64,000 nucleotides of DNA from DAITBA01 sp036824005. GTDB lineage: Bacteria > Pseudomonadota > Gammaproteobacteria > Burkholderiales > Rhodocyclaceae. The stretch covers positions 65,346 to 129,345 of the forward strand of contig DAITBA010000014.1 of NCBI GenBank assembly GCA_036824005.1, in the 5' to 3' direction. The translations under genes and the position numbers were made by a program. The notes beneath the pieces were generated by a model, which saw only the letters and a program-made list of their open reading frames with translations, was not told where the DNA came from and made no database searches. Positions 26,649 through 34,850 of this stretch are shown here, in pieces; within the stretch, counting starts at the first letter, position 1; every line of letters starts with the position of its first letter.

Positions 26649-27568
26649 GGCGCCACCCGCCCGAGCAGCAGAAACTCCATCAGCGCCTTTTGCGTGTGCA
26701 GGCGATTCTCCGCCTCGTCCCAGACGACACTCTGGGGTCCGTCGATTACCTCTGCCGCCACCTCCTCGCCCCGGTGGGCCGGCAGGCAGTGCATGAACAG
26801 CGCGTCTGCTCTGGCCAGCTTCATCATCTCGGCATCCACCTGCCAGTCGTGGAAAGCCTTCATCCGGGTTTCGTTTTCCGCCTCGAAACCCATGCTGGTC
26901 CACACGTCGGTGGTGACGAGATCGGCGCCGCGGGCGGCATCCATCGGATCGGCGAACTCCTCGTAGTGGTCGGTGCCGTACAACCCGGCGCGCTCCGGTT
27001 CCACTTCGTAGCCGGGCGGGGTGGACACATGCACATTGAAATCGAGCACTTCGGCCGCTTGCAGCCACGTGTTGCAGACGTTGTTCGAATCGCCGATCCA
27101 GGCCACCGTCTTGCCCGCGATCGGCCCGCGATGCTCGATGAAGGTATAGATGTCCGCAAGAATCTGGCAGGGATGGTACTCGTTGGTCAGACCGTTGATC
27201 ACCGGCACCCGGGAGTGGGCCGCGAAACGTTCGATGACGCTTTGCTCGAAGGTGCGGATCATGACGATGTCCACCATGCGCGACATGACCACCGCCGCAT
27301 CCTCCACCGGCTCGCCGCGGCCAAGCTGCATGTCGCGCGTGTTGAGAAAGATCGCGGCGCCGCCAAGCTGATGCATGCCGGCCTCGAAGGACAGCCGCGT
27401 GCGCGTGCTCGGTTTGTCGAAGATCATGGCCAGGGTGCGATCGCCGAGCGGCCAATACTGCTTATAGGATTTGAACTGATTCTTGATCCACTGCGTGCGC
27501 GCGAAGACATGCTCGAATTCATCGCGCGTGAAATCGTTGAACTGCAGGAAGTGTCTTGCAGATGCCAT
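26645..27568 (-). CDS. argF: Ornithine carbamoyltransferase
   Basis: A 307-residue enzyme forming citrulline from ornithine and carbamoyl phosphate. The carbamoyl-phosphate loop is FDKPSTRTRLSFE; HRGPIAGKTVAWIGDSNNVC and the C-terminal HCLPAHRGEEV complete the active site. Normal length for anabolic OTCases. It lies 14 bases after argD and overlaps the cytochrome gene by 4 bases, so it is the middle gene of the arginine operon. Confidence 0.98.
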   Translation of the reverse strand: MASARHFLQFNDFTRDEFEHVFARTQWIKNQFKSYKQYWPLGDRTLAMIFDKPSTRTRLSFEAGMHQLGGAAIFLNTRDMQLGRGEPVEDAAVVMSRMVDIVMIRTFEQSVIERFAAHSRVPVINGLTNEYHPCQILADIYTFIEHRGPIAGKTVAWIGDSNNVCNTWLQAAEVLDFNVHVSTPPGYEVEPERAGLYGTDHYEEFADPMDAARGADLVTTDVWTSMGFEAENETRMKAFHDWQVDAEMMKLARADALFMHCLPAHRGEEVAAEVIDGPQSVVWDEAENRLHTQKALMEFLLLGRVAP

Positions 27569-27582
27569 GGCGAAACGGATCG

Positions 27583-28755
27583 TCAGCCGGCGACGAATTC
27601 CCGGATGAGCGGGCTCAGAGTGTCCACGAGCTGCGCGGCATGCTCATCGTTGAAGGTCAGCGGCGGAAGCAGCCGTATCACGCTTTCCACGGTGACGTTG
27701 ATGAGCAGCCCCCGGTCGAGCGCGCGGCGAACCAACTCAGCGCACGGCCGGTCGAGCTCGATGCCTATCATCAGGCCATCGCCGCGTATGGCGCGCACGG
27801 CGCCGAGCCCGGCGAGCTGATCGCGGAAACTGCCGCGAATCGTCTCCCCAAGCCGGGCGGCGGAGGCCATCAGAGCGTCGTCCTCGATGACCTGCAGGGT
27901 GGTCAGCGCCGCAGCGCAGGCCAGCGGATTGCCGCCGAAGGTTGAACCGTGGCTGCCCGGCTTGAACACGCCGGCGGCCTTACCTGCCGCTAGGCAGGCA
28001 CCGATCGGCACACCGGAGCCCAAGCCCTTCGCCAGCGTGACGACATCGGGACGAACTCGGGAGTGCTGAAACGCGAACCACGTACCGGTGCGTCCCGTGC
28101 CGCACTGGACCTCGTCCAGCATGAGCAGCCAGCCGCGCTCGTCGCAGATGCGCTGCAGCCCCTGCAGATAGCCGGCGTGCGCGACGTTGACGCCGCCCTC
28201 GCCTTGAATCGGCTCGACCAGCACGGCAACGATGTTCTGGTTCTTCTCCGCCACCTGGGCCACCGCATCCAGGTCGTCGAAGGGCACGCGTGCGAATCCG
28301 CCCACCAGCGGCTCGAATCCCGCCTGCACCTTGCGGTTGCCGGTGGCCGATAGCGTCGCCAGCGTGCGCCCGTGGAAGGCCTTTTCCATGACCAGGATGG
28401 CCGGCACCTCGACGCCGCGCGCGTGCCCGTAGAGCCGCGCGAGCTTGATCGCCGCTTCGTTCGCTTCGCAGCCGGAGTTGCAGAAGAACACTTCGTCCAT
28501 ACCCGACAACGCAGCCAGCCTGTCGGAGAGCAGCTCCTGCTGAGTAATACGATAGATATTGGAGGTGTGGATGACCCGCTGCGCCTGCTCCGTCAGCGCC
28601 CGGACCAGACGCGGATGCGCATGCCCGAGCGTGGACACGGCAATGCCGGCAAGGGCATCGAGGTAGCGCTTGCCGTTTTCGTCGAACAGCCAGACGCCTT
28701 CGCCGTGGCTGAAAGCCACGGGTAGCCTCGAATAGGTGTTCATCAAGTGCGGCAT
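27583..28755 (-). CDS. argD: Acetylornithine aminotransferase
   Basis: About 390 residues; a class-III PLP aminotransferase making N-acetylornithine, often also N-succinyl-diaminopimelate. Signatures are FFCNSGCEANEAAIKLAR, the LMLDEVQCGTGRTG segment with the PLP-binding Asp, and VTLAKGLGSGVPIGA with the Schiff-base Lys. The family N-terminus supports the start at 28755 (MPHLMNTYSRLPVAFSHGEG) or 28743; neither has a good ribosome site. It is the first gene of argD-argF-cytochrome-argG and has a strong hairpin in its leader. Confidence 0.95.
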   Translation of the reverse strand: MPHLMNTYSRLPVAFSHGEGVWLFDENGKRYLDALAGIAVSTLGHAHPRLVRALTEQAQRVIHTSNIYRITQQELLSDRLAALSGMDEVFFCNSGCEANEAAIKLARLYGHARGVEVPAILVMEKAFHGRTLATLSATGNRKVQAGFEPLVGGFARVPFDDLDAVAQVAEKNQNIVAVLVEPIQGEGGVNVAHAGYLQGLQRICDERGWLLMLDEVQCGTGRTGTWFAFQHSRVRPDVVTLAKGLGSGVPIGACLAAGKAAGVFKPGSHGSTFGGNPLACAAALTTLQVIEDDALMASAARLGETIRGSFRDQLAGLGAVRAIRGDGLMIGIELDRPCAELVRRALDRGLLINVTVESVIRLLPPLTFNDEHAAQLVDTLSPLIREFVAG

Positions 28756-28780
28756 GGATTGGGCACGCAAGAACGGGTCG

Positions 28781-28813
28781 GGCAAAACAACACGGCGGCT
28801 CTCGCCGCCGTGT
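28781..28813 (-). terminator. Hairpin in the argD leader (possible attenuator)
   Basis: A perfect 10-bp stem with tetraloop (ACACGGCGGC, TCTC, GCCGCCGTGT at 28790-28813). On the minus strand it is followed by TGTTTTGCC, a T-rich stretch as in intrinsic terminators, about 26 bases before the argD start. No gene lies upstream on that strand, so it would act within the argD leader. On the plus strand it lacks a T run. Confidence 0.45.
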
Positions 28814-28887
28814 CGATGTGTTGCCTGCTCAAGCATCTTAAGTCAAAAATACTGCCTTGTATATATCGTCCCCGGGCCGCGAACGCC

Positions 28888-29652
28888 ATGACACGCATCG
28901 CCGTATTCAATCAGAAGGGTGGGGTCGGCAAGACGACCACGGCCCTCAATTTGGGCGCCGCACTGGGCCGCTGGAAGGTACCGCCGCTGCTCGTCGACCT
29001 CGACCCGCAGGCGCACCTGTCGACGATCGTCGGGGCGGCACCGAGCGACTATCGCAGAAGCGTGTTTTCCTTCTACCAGGACAACACTCCCCTGCGCGAT
29101 CTGCGCTTGCCGGTGACAGGCGCGGGCGGATTGATTCCCGCCCATGCCGAGCTGATTAAGGTGGATTCGGTGTTCGGCAAGGGTCCGAACATCCTGAACC
29201 GGCTGAATCATGGTCTCGACGAGCTGGAATCCGACGCCGATACCGAGACCGTTATCATCGATTGCTGCCCTTTCCTCGGCGTGCTCTCGCTCAACGCGGT
29301 CTTCGCCGCCGACGCCCTGCTCATTCCCGTGTCATCGGACTACCTATCGCTGCGCGGTGCCCTGCAGGTGGAGCGGACGTTGAGCGCCCTGGCGCCGGTG
29401 CTCAAGCGACGCATCAGTCGCATCTATCTGCTGACGCGCTTCGATCGCCGGCGCAACATGAGCTTCGAGATCGAACGGCGTATGCGCGAGCACTTCGGCG
29501 ACGAGGTGTGCCGGACGGTAATTTCGGAGAACGTCGCGATCGCGGAGAGCCCGGCTTACAGTCGCGACATCTTCAGTCACGCCGCGTCGAGCCGGGGGGC
29601 ACAGGACTACGCTGCGCTGCTGGATGAATTAACGGCCAGCGGACTTCTTTGA
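28888..29652 (+). CDS. Orphan ParA/MinD-family ATPase
   Basis: A 254-residue P-loop ATPase. The deviant Walker A is FNQKGGVGKTTTALNLG, the second motif LLVDLDPQAHLSTIVG, and Walker B VIIDCCPFLG, as in Soj/ParA. There is no ParB-type partner or parS site adjacent, so it is an orphan, perhaps positioning a cellular cargo rather than segregating a replicon. The ATG at 28888 was chosen since the ATPase fold begins there. The last 24 bases overlap a convergent small gene. Confidence 0.85.
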   Translation: MTRIAVFNQKGGVGKTTTALNLGAALGRWKVPPLLVDLDPQAHLSTIVGAAPSDYRRSVFSFYQDNTPLRDLRLPVTGAGGLIPAHAELIKVDSVFGKGPNILNRLNHGLDELESDADTETVIIDCCPFLGVLSLNAVFAADALLIPVSSDYLSLRGALQVERTLSALAPVLKRRISRIYLLTRFDRRRNMSFEIERRMREHFGDEVCRTVISENVAIAESPAYSRDIFSHAASSRGAQDYAALLDELTASGLL

Positions 29653-29892
29653 CGAGGAGCCGGCCTTCAGGCGCACCACGTTCTCAAACGTGCGCGGCTG
29701 CAGGCTCGATTGGAGGCGGGCTGCCATGTCCGGCGGTGGGTCGCGGTCGAGAATCTCGCATCCCTTGTAGATCTGACGCAGCTTGCGCTCCGCCTCTCCG
29801 GGGTCGCGGCCGGGGATGGTCAGATTGTCGATGATCGCCCCTGCGCGGGTGCGAATGCGAAATCGATACTTGGTCGAGGCAGGGGGACGCAT
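29629..29892 (-). CDS. Small conserved hypothetical protein
   Basis: An 87-residue basic protein (TKYRFRIRTRAGAIIDNLTI, then EAERKLRQIYKGCEILD). The first half looks like a short beta-rich module and the second like a helix; I recognise no family. A convincing sigma-70 promoter (29938-29966) and a GAAAGGGG ribosome site support real expression. It converges on and overlaps the ParA-like gene by 24 bases, so their 3' ends are antisense to each other. Confidence 0.6.
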   Translation of the reverse strand: MRPPASTKYRFRIRTRAGAIIDNLTIPGRDPGEAERKLRQIYKGCEILDRDPPPDMAARLQSSLQPRTFENVVRLKAGSSSKKSAGR

Positions 29893-29937
29893 AGTTAACC
29901 CCTTTCAGCCGAAAGCATTACTCCTTCTGGAGCGCCG

Positions 29938-29966
29938 AGTATATCCGTCAAATGCCAGAATATCAA
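29938..29966 (-). promoter_or_regulatory. Sigma-70 promoter of the 87-residue gene
   Basis: On the minus strand TTGATA (29966-29961), a 17-base spacer and TATACT (29943-29938), about 45 bases before the start at 29892. One of the best promoter matches in the window, lying in an AT-rich 144-base gap. Confidence 0.75.
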
Positions 29967-30036
29967 GATAACACCTTATTTTACAGAGATTTTTACAATT
30001 CGTGGGCGACGTTTGCTTTCTAGGCCCGCGATTGCT

Positions 30037-32022
30037 TCATTCATGCTTGAGTTTGCGCAGCCGCTTTTCTTCCATCGCCGAGAGCACGCGCACGCAGGGT
30101 AAATAGCCTTCATGCACGATGCCGTGCAATTCGACGCGTTTCTGGGAACGCAGGAGCGTCACTAGGTACTGAATGACGTCGGCCGTGATGAGCTGTCCGG
30201 GCACGAGGACGGGGATCCCCGGCGGATAGGGGGTGATCTGGTCAGCCGAGACGCGGCCATCGAGGCGCGAATTGACTTGGTCGCTCTCGTCCACCAGAGG
30301 CACCAGCTCGCCGCCGCAGTAGTAGGCGTCCCGGGGAAGGAAACGCAGCTCCGTAAACCCGGGGATTTCCGGCGCCCGGTAAAGCCGCCGCGGCGCATGC
30401 TTGTCCAGCGCGATGCGCATCAGCGCGTCGTAGAGCCGCGAGCACTTGCTGCGCGTGGTGCCGATGGTGAGCAACAGCGTCAGCGTGTTGAAGGTGGACT
30501 TCTCGACTTGAATGTTGAAACGCTCGAACAGTTCCCGCTGCAAGTCCTCGACCGTCAGTCCGCAGGAGGAGATATCCACCGTCACCTTCGTCGGATCGAG
30601 CTGGATGCCGTCGTTGCGCACCTCCTCCGGTAACAGATCCTCCAGCGCCAGCACGCGGAACACGCCGGTCGAGTTGATCTGCTGGCGCAGTTCGTGGGCG
30701 AGCTGCAGCGTCCGCGCCAGGAGTTTATAGCCCTCCATCACCGCCTGCCGTCGTGCCACGTCCAGACTCGCGATCATGGCGTACTGCGGGCTGGTGGACG
30801 TGTGCATGTTGAAGTTCTCGCGGAACAGGTGCGCGTTGAACGTCGGGTCATTCACATGAATCATCGACGCCTGCGAGAACGCCGACAGGACCTTGTGCGT
30901 GCTCTGCGTCGCGTAATCGGCACCGGCTTCCAGCGCCGTGGGCCGAAACGCCGGATGGAAGCGGGCGAAGCCGTACCATGCCTCGTCGATGATCACCTTG
31001 ATGCCGCGGCGGTGAGCCGCCTCGATGATCGGTGGCAGGTCGTAGCGCAAGCCGTCGTAGGTGCAGGACGTCAGGATCAGCGCCTCGGCATCGGCATGCT
31101 CGTCGAAGGCCTCGAACAGCCTTGCCTTGGGCACCGGACCATAGACGCCGTACTTGCGATTCAGGGCCGAATCGAGGTAGATCGGATGGGCACCGGAGAG
31201 CACGACTCCGTGATGCACCGATTTGTGGCAGTTGCGGTCCAGCAGCAGCTTCTCGCCCGGCGCCAGCAAGGTCTGGAAGATCACCTTGTTAGCGGTGGAC
31301 GTGCCGTTGGTGGCGAAAAACGTGCGTCGCGCGCCGAAGGCATCCGCCGCCATCTGCTGCGCCTGAGCGATCACGCCGACGGGATCCATGAGGGAATCGA
31401 GCATGGGCACCGACACCGACAAGTCGGCGTCGAAGATGTGCTCGCCCATGAATTCGTAGAAGTCGTTGATCCACGGACTGCCGCGCAGGCTGTCGCCGCT
31501 GGAATGGCCCGGGGTGTGCCAGGCGTCCTTGGCCATGAGCACGTAACTCTTGAGCTGATCGTAGAAAGGGGTGCGCGCCTTTTCCTGGATCTGGGCGTTC
31601 ACGATGCGATAGATGCCGCGGTAGTCGCGCTCCTCGCGGTAGAAGTATCCGTCCACTGCCTCGGTGAACAGGGCATCGACGATCTCGTCCTCCTGCTCCT
31701 GAGCGATCAGGACGTAGACGTTCAGCTCCGGGCGTAGGCGCGTGATCGCCTGTACCAGCTCCAGGGCGGACATCTGCTTCAGATGCTTGGCATGGCGGCT
31801 GCCGTTCTTGAGCGAGTAGAGCGAGTCGTCGACGATCACGGCCTGGATGTCGCCGTCCTCCTCGATCGCGGTGAGCGCCTCGCGTGCCGTCGTCACGCCG
31901 CCGAAGGAAATGCCGTTCGGGTTGTCCATGGAGCGTGCGGCAGCGTTCAGACCGCGCGTCAGCTCCTTCAGGACCAGGGCTTCGTCGTTGACGACCAGGA
32001 TGCGGCTGGTGGGCTTCTTCAT
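30037..32022 (-). CDS. Orn/Lys/Arg decarboxylase (PLP, fold type I) with receiver-like N-terminal domain
   Basis: A 661-residue enzyme. Residues 1-130 form the flavodoxin/receiver-like wing domain (RILVVNDEALVLKELTRGL, with IQAVIVDDSLY). The PLP core follows, with the Schiff-base Lys377 in QSTHKVLSAFSQAS and the His-containing DRNCHKSVHHG loop, and then the C-terminal domain. The family decarboxylates ornithine, lysine or arginine to polyamine precursors or for acid resistance; the substrate cannot be told by eye. No antiporter gene is adjacent. The start at 32022 was chosen over the upstream ATG at 32061 because homology begins there. Confidence 0.88.
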   Translation of the reverse strand: MKKPTSRILVVNDEALVLKELTRGLNAAARSMDNPNGISFGGVTTAREALTAIEEDGDIQAVIVDDSLYSLKNGSRHAKHLKQMSALELVQAITRLRPELNVYVLIAQEQEDEIVDALFTEAVDGYFYREERDYRGIYRIVNAQIQEKARTPFYDQLKSYVLMAKDAWHTPGHSSGDSLRGSPWINDFYEFMGEHIFDADLSVSVPMLDSLMDPVGVIAQAQQMAADAFGARRTFFATNGTSTANKVIFQTLLAPGEKLLLDRNCHKSVHHGVVLSGAHPIYLDSALNRKYGVYGPVPKARLFEAFDEHADAEALILTSCTYDGLRYDLPPIIEAAHRRGIKVIIDEAWYGFARFHPAFRPTALEAGADYATQSTHKVLSAFSQASMIHVNDPTFNAHLFRENFNMHTSTSPQYAMIASLDVARRQAVMEGYKLLARTLQLAHELRQQINSTGVFRVLALEDLLPEEVRNDGIQLDPTKVTVDISSCGLTVEDLQRELFERFNIQVEKSTFNTLTLLLTIGTTRSKCSRLYDALMRIALDKHAPRRLYRAPEIPGFTELRFLPRDAYYCGGELVPLVDESDQVNSRLDGRVSADQITPYPPGIPVLVPGQLITADVIQYLVTLLRSQKRVELHGIVHEGYLPCVRVLSAMEEKRLRKLKHE

Positions 32023-32138
32023 TGCGCAGCGGGCGCGTCGCCGACACCCCCTACCATGCACGAGGGGCGAGTCGCAGCCGCACTTCGGTCAGCCTGATAC
32101 AACAGGAAAGACATCGAGGACAGGCCGGGCCCTGGCAG

Positions 32139-32162
32139 AAAAGGCGGGCCGGAGAGCCCGCC
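32139..32162 (-). terminator. Rho-independent terminator of rpsT
   Basis: On the minus strand a 7-bp GGCGGGC / GCCCGCC stem (32162-32156 and 32149-32143) is followed by TTTT (32142-32139), 10 bases after the rpsT stop. Confidence 0.7.
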
Positions 32163-32172
32163 GGCGGGGGAC

Positions 32173-32433
32173 TTACAATGCCTTGATGGCTGCGGCAAGA
32201 CGGCTCTTGTGCCGCGCCGCCTTGTTCTTGTGGATGATGTTCTTGTCCGCAATGCGGTCGATGGCACTGACCGACTCACTATAGACCGCTTGTGCGGCCA
32301 CCTTGTCGCCGGCAGCGATGGCCTTCTTGACGCGCTTGATCGCCGTGCGCAGCTCCGAGCGCTGGCTGAAATTGTGGGCGCGGCGCTTGGTCGCCTGGCG
32401 CGCACGTTTGCGAGCTTGTGCCGTGTTGGCCAT
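32173..32433 (-). CDS. rpsT: 30S ribosomal protein S20
   Basis: An 86-residue basic helical protein of the small ribosomal subunit (ANTAQARKRARQATKRRAHN, then SELRTAIKRVKKAI). It has the full length and Lys/Arg/Ala-rich composition typical of S20. It has its own promoter (32467-32495) and terminator. Divergent from murJ, as in many proteobacteria. Confidence 0.97.
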   Translation of the reverse strand: MANTAQARKRARQATKRRAHNFSQRSELRTAIKRVKKAIAAGDKVAAQAVYSESVSAIDRIADKNIIHKNKAARHKSRLAAAIKAL

Positions 32434-32466
32434 AGGTCCGGTTTGTCAGGGGGCGAAAAGCCGCGC

Positions 32467-32495
32467 AGTATAGGGAATTTCCGCTTTCCTTGCAA
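32467..32495 (-). promoter_or_regulatory. Sigma-70 promoter of rpsT
   Basis: On the minus strand TTGCAA (32495-32490), a 17-base spacer and TATACT (32472-32467), placing the transcript start about 27 bases before rpsT. Confidence 0.8.
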
Positions 32496-32557
32496 GCGTC
32501 TGCGACTGGCGCCAGCGGGGCGAAGCCGATAACATTCGCCTTTTTTCGCGCGCCGGC

Positions 32558-34096
32558 ATGAACCTGCTCAGAGCCCTTGCCACCGTCAGCAGCATGACGT
32601 TGCTGTCACGCATCCTGGGCTTCGTTCGCGATTTCGTCATCGCCCGTGCGTTCGGCGCCGGTATGGCAACCGACGCATTCTTCGTCGCCTTCCGCCTGCC
32701 GAACCTGCTGCGGCGCATGTTCGCCGAGGGCGCGTTCTCCCAGGCGTTCGTGCCCATCCTGGCCGAATACAAGAACCGGCGCGGCGAAGACGAGACTCGC
32801 CGGCTCGTCAACCACGTTGCGACCTTGCTCACTCTGGCATTGTTCGTCGTCACCCTGCTCGGCATCGCCGTCACGCCCCTGCTGATTTACGTCTCGGCAC
32901 CGGGATTCGCGGCCGAGCCGGCAAAGTTCGATCTCACCGTCGAGCTCACGCGCATCACCTTCCCTTACATCCTGTTCATCTCGCTGGTGTCACTGGCCGG
33001 CGGAGTACTCAACACCTGGAGCCGCTTCGCGATTCCGGCCTTCACGCCGGTGCTGCTCAATCTCAGCTTCATCGCCATGGCGCTGTTTGCAGCGCCCTAT
33101 TTCGATCCGCCGGTGCTGGCGCTGGCCTGGGCGGTGTTCCTCGGGGGAATACTGCAATTGGCATTCCAACTGCCTCATCTGGCGCGAATCGGCATGCTGC
33201 CGCGCTTTGCATTCACGCTTCAGGATCCGGGCGTCAACCGCATCCTGAAACTCATGCTGCCGGCGATGCTGGGGGTGTCCGTGAGCCAGATCAGCCTGCT
33301 CATCAATACCATATTCGCCTCGTTCCTGCCGGACGGCAGCGTGTCGTGGCTCTATTATGCCGATCGACTGATGGAATTCCCGTCCGGGCTGCTCGGCGTT
33401 GCCTTGGGTACCATCCTGCTGCCCAGCCTGTCGAAGTACCACGCCGACGCCAACAGCACCGAGTTCAGCGCACTGCTCGACTGGGGTTTGCGCCTGACGC
33501 TGCTGCTGACACTGCCGGCGGCGTTGGCGCTGGGCATCCTTGCCGTGCCCTTGATCGCGACGCTGTTCTACCACGGCGCCTTCGCGGTGCGCGATGTGAT
33601 GCAGACGCGCCTTGCCCTGGTCGCCTACAGCGTCGGGCTGACCGGACTCATCCTTGTCAAGGTACTCGCACCGGGCTATTACGCACGCCAGGATATTCGC
33701 ACGCCGGTCAGGTTCGGCCTGATCACACTGGCGCTGACGCAGATCATGAACCTCGCGTTCATCGTGCCCCTCAAGCACGCCGGGCTGGCGCTGGCCATCG
33801 GTCTGGCCTCGTGCATCAATGCCGGACTTCTTTACCGCGGACTGCGCAAGCGCGACATCTACTCGCCGCAGCCAGGCTGGCAACGCTTCGCCGCAAAGCT
33901 GTGCGTCGCCCTGCTGACCATGGCGCTCGCGCTGTGGTTCGGGATGGGGGCCGAATCGTTCTGGCTCGAAAGCGATGGCATCGAGCGCGTCGGGCGCCTT
34001 GCGTTGGTCGTGGCGCTGGGCGCGGGTGCGTATTTCGGTTGTCTTGCGCTGCTCGGCTTTCGCGTCGGCGATTTTAGACGCCGCAGCGCCACGTGA
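32558..34096 (+). CDS. murJ: Lipid II flippase MurJ
   Basis: A 512-residue inner-membrane protein with about 14 helices that moves the peptidoglycan precursor lipid II to the periplasm. The N-terminal signature (TLLSRILGFVRDFVIARAFG, then MATDAFFVAFRLPNLLRRMF and EGAFSQAFVPILAEY) is unmistakable, including the Arg residues of the central cavity. Start at the ATG at 32558. Next to rpsT, as usual. Essential envelope gene. Confidence 0.97.
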   Translation: MNLLRALATVSSMTLLSRILGFVRDFVIARAFGAGMATDAFFVAFRLPNLLRRMFAEGAFSQAFVPILAEYKNRRGEDETRRLVNHVATLLTLALFVVTLLGIAVTPLLIYVSAPGFAAEPAKFDLTVELTRITFPYILFISLVSLAGGVLNTWSRFAIPAFTPVLLNLSFIAMALFAAPYFDPPVLALAWAVFLGGILQLAFQLPHLARIGMLPRFAFTLQDPGVNRILKLMLPAMLGVSVSQISLLINTIFASFLPDGSVSWLYYADRLMEFPSGLLGVALGTILLPSLSKYHADANSTEFSALLDWGLRLTLLLTLPAALALGILAVPLIATLFYHGAFAVRDVMQTRLALVAYSVGLTGLILVKVLAPGYYARQDIRTPVRFGLITLALTQIMNLAFIVPLKHAGLALAIGLASCINAGLLYRGLRKRDIYSPQPGWQRFAAKLCVALLTMALALWFGMGAESFWLESDGIERVGRLALVVALGAGAYFGCLALLGFRVGDFRRRSAT

Positions 34097-34204
34097 GCGC
34101 CGCCGGTCGCGGACTGATGGCAGCGCTGCGAGTAGAATGACAGAAACGCACCGGCCGCGGCGCCCGTCCCGTACCGGTTTCAATACATCATCGGGAGGAC
34201 TGCC

Positions 34205-34834
34205 ATGAAACTCACCAGCACCAGCTTTGCCGACGGCGCCAAGATTTCCGGCACCTATGCCTTTTGCATTGCGAACGATCCGGGTCACGTCGCCCTGTCG
34301 AGCAACCGCAATCCGCAGCTCGCCTGGAGCGACCTGCCGCCGGGAACGAAGTCGCTGGCCCTGATCTGCCACGATCCGGATGTCCCCAGCCGCGGCGATG
34401 ATGTGAACAAGGAAGGGCGCACTGTGCCGGCGTCGTTGCCGCGGGTGGATTTTTTCCACTGGGTGCTGGTGGACCTAGCCCCCGAACCGGCCGAAATCGC
34501 CGCTGGCGAATTCTCGGAAAAGGTCACTGCCCACGGCAAATCCGGCCCGACGGCGCCGCGCAGCACGCGCCAGGGCATCAACGACTACACCGGCTGGTTC
34601 GCATCGGACAAGGACATGAGCGGCGACTACTACGGCTACGACGGTCCCTGCCCGCCCTGGAACGACGAAATCCCGCACCGCTACGTGTTCACGCTCTATG
34701 CGCTCGACATCGCGCGTGTACCCGTCGAGGGCCGGTTCACCGGCCAGCAGGTGCGCGAAGCGATCAAGGGCCACATCCTGGCCGAGGCGGCCCTCACGGG
34801 CGTCTACACGCTTAACCCGGCGATCAAGTTGTAG
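34205..34834 (+). CDS. YbhB/YbcL family (Raf-kinase-inhibitor-like, PEBP) protein
   Basis: A 209-residue protein. PEBP hallmarks are PQLAWSDLPPGTKSLALICHDPD, the DFFHWVLVDL strand, YYGYDGPCPPWNDEIPHRYVFTLYAL and a GGD-like start (FADGAKISGTYAF). No signal peptide, so cytoplasmic. It is longer than YbhB (about 158 residues) owing to inserted segments. Biochemical role not established in bacteria. A GGGAGG ribosome site precedes the ATG. Convergent with ggt, 16 bases apart. Confidence 0.9.
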   Translation: MKLTSTSFADGAKISGTYAFCIANDPGHVALSSNRNPQLAWSDLPPGTKSLALICHDPDVPSRGDDVNKEGRTVPASLPRVDFFHWVLVDLAPEPAEIAAGEFSEKVTAHGKSGPTAPRSTRQGINDYTGWFASDKDMSGDYYGYDGPCPPWNDEIPHRYVFTLYALDIARVPVEGRFTGQQVREAIKGHILAEAALTGVYTLNPAIKL

Positions 34835-34850
34835 GCGACGCTGAAGGGAG

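Noticed and set aside
32990..34459. 489-codon minus-strand open frame antisense to murJ and the YbhB-like gene
   Set aside because: It spans two well-defined plus-strand genes, and its translation has Gln/Arg-rich shadow composition.
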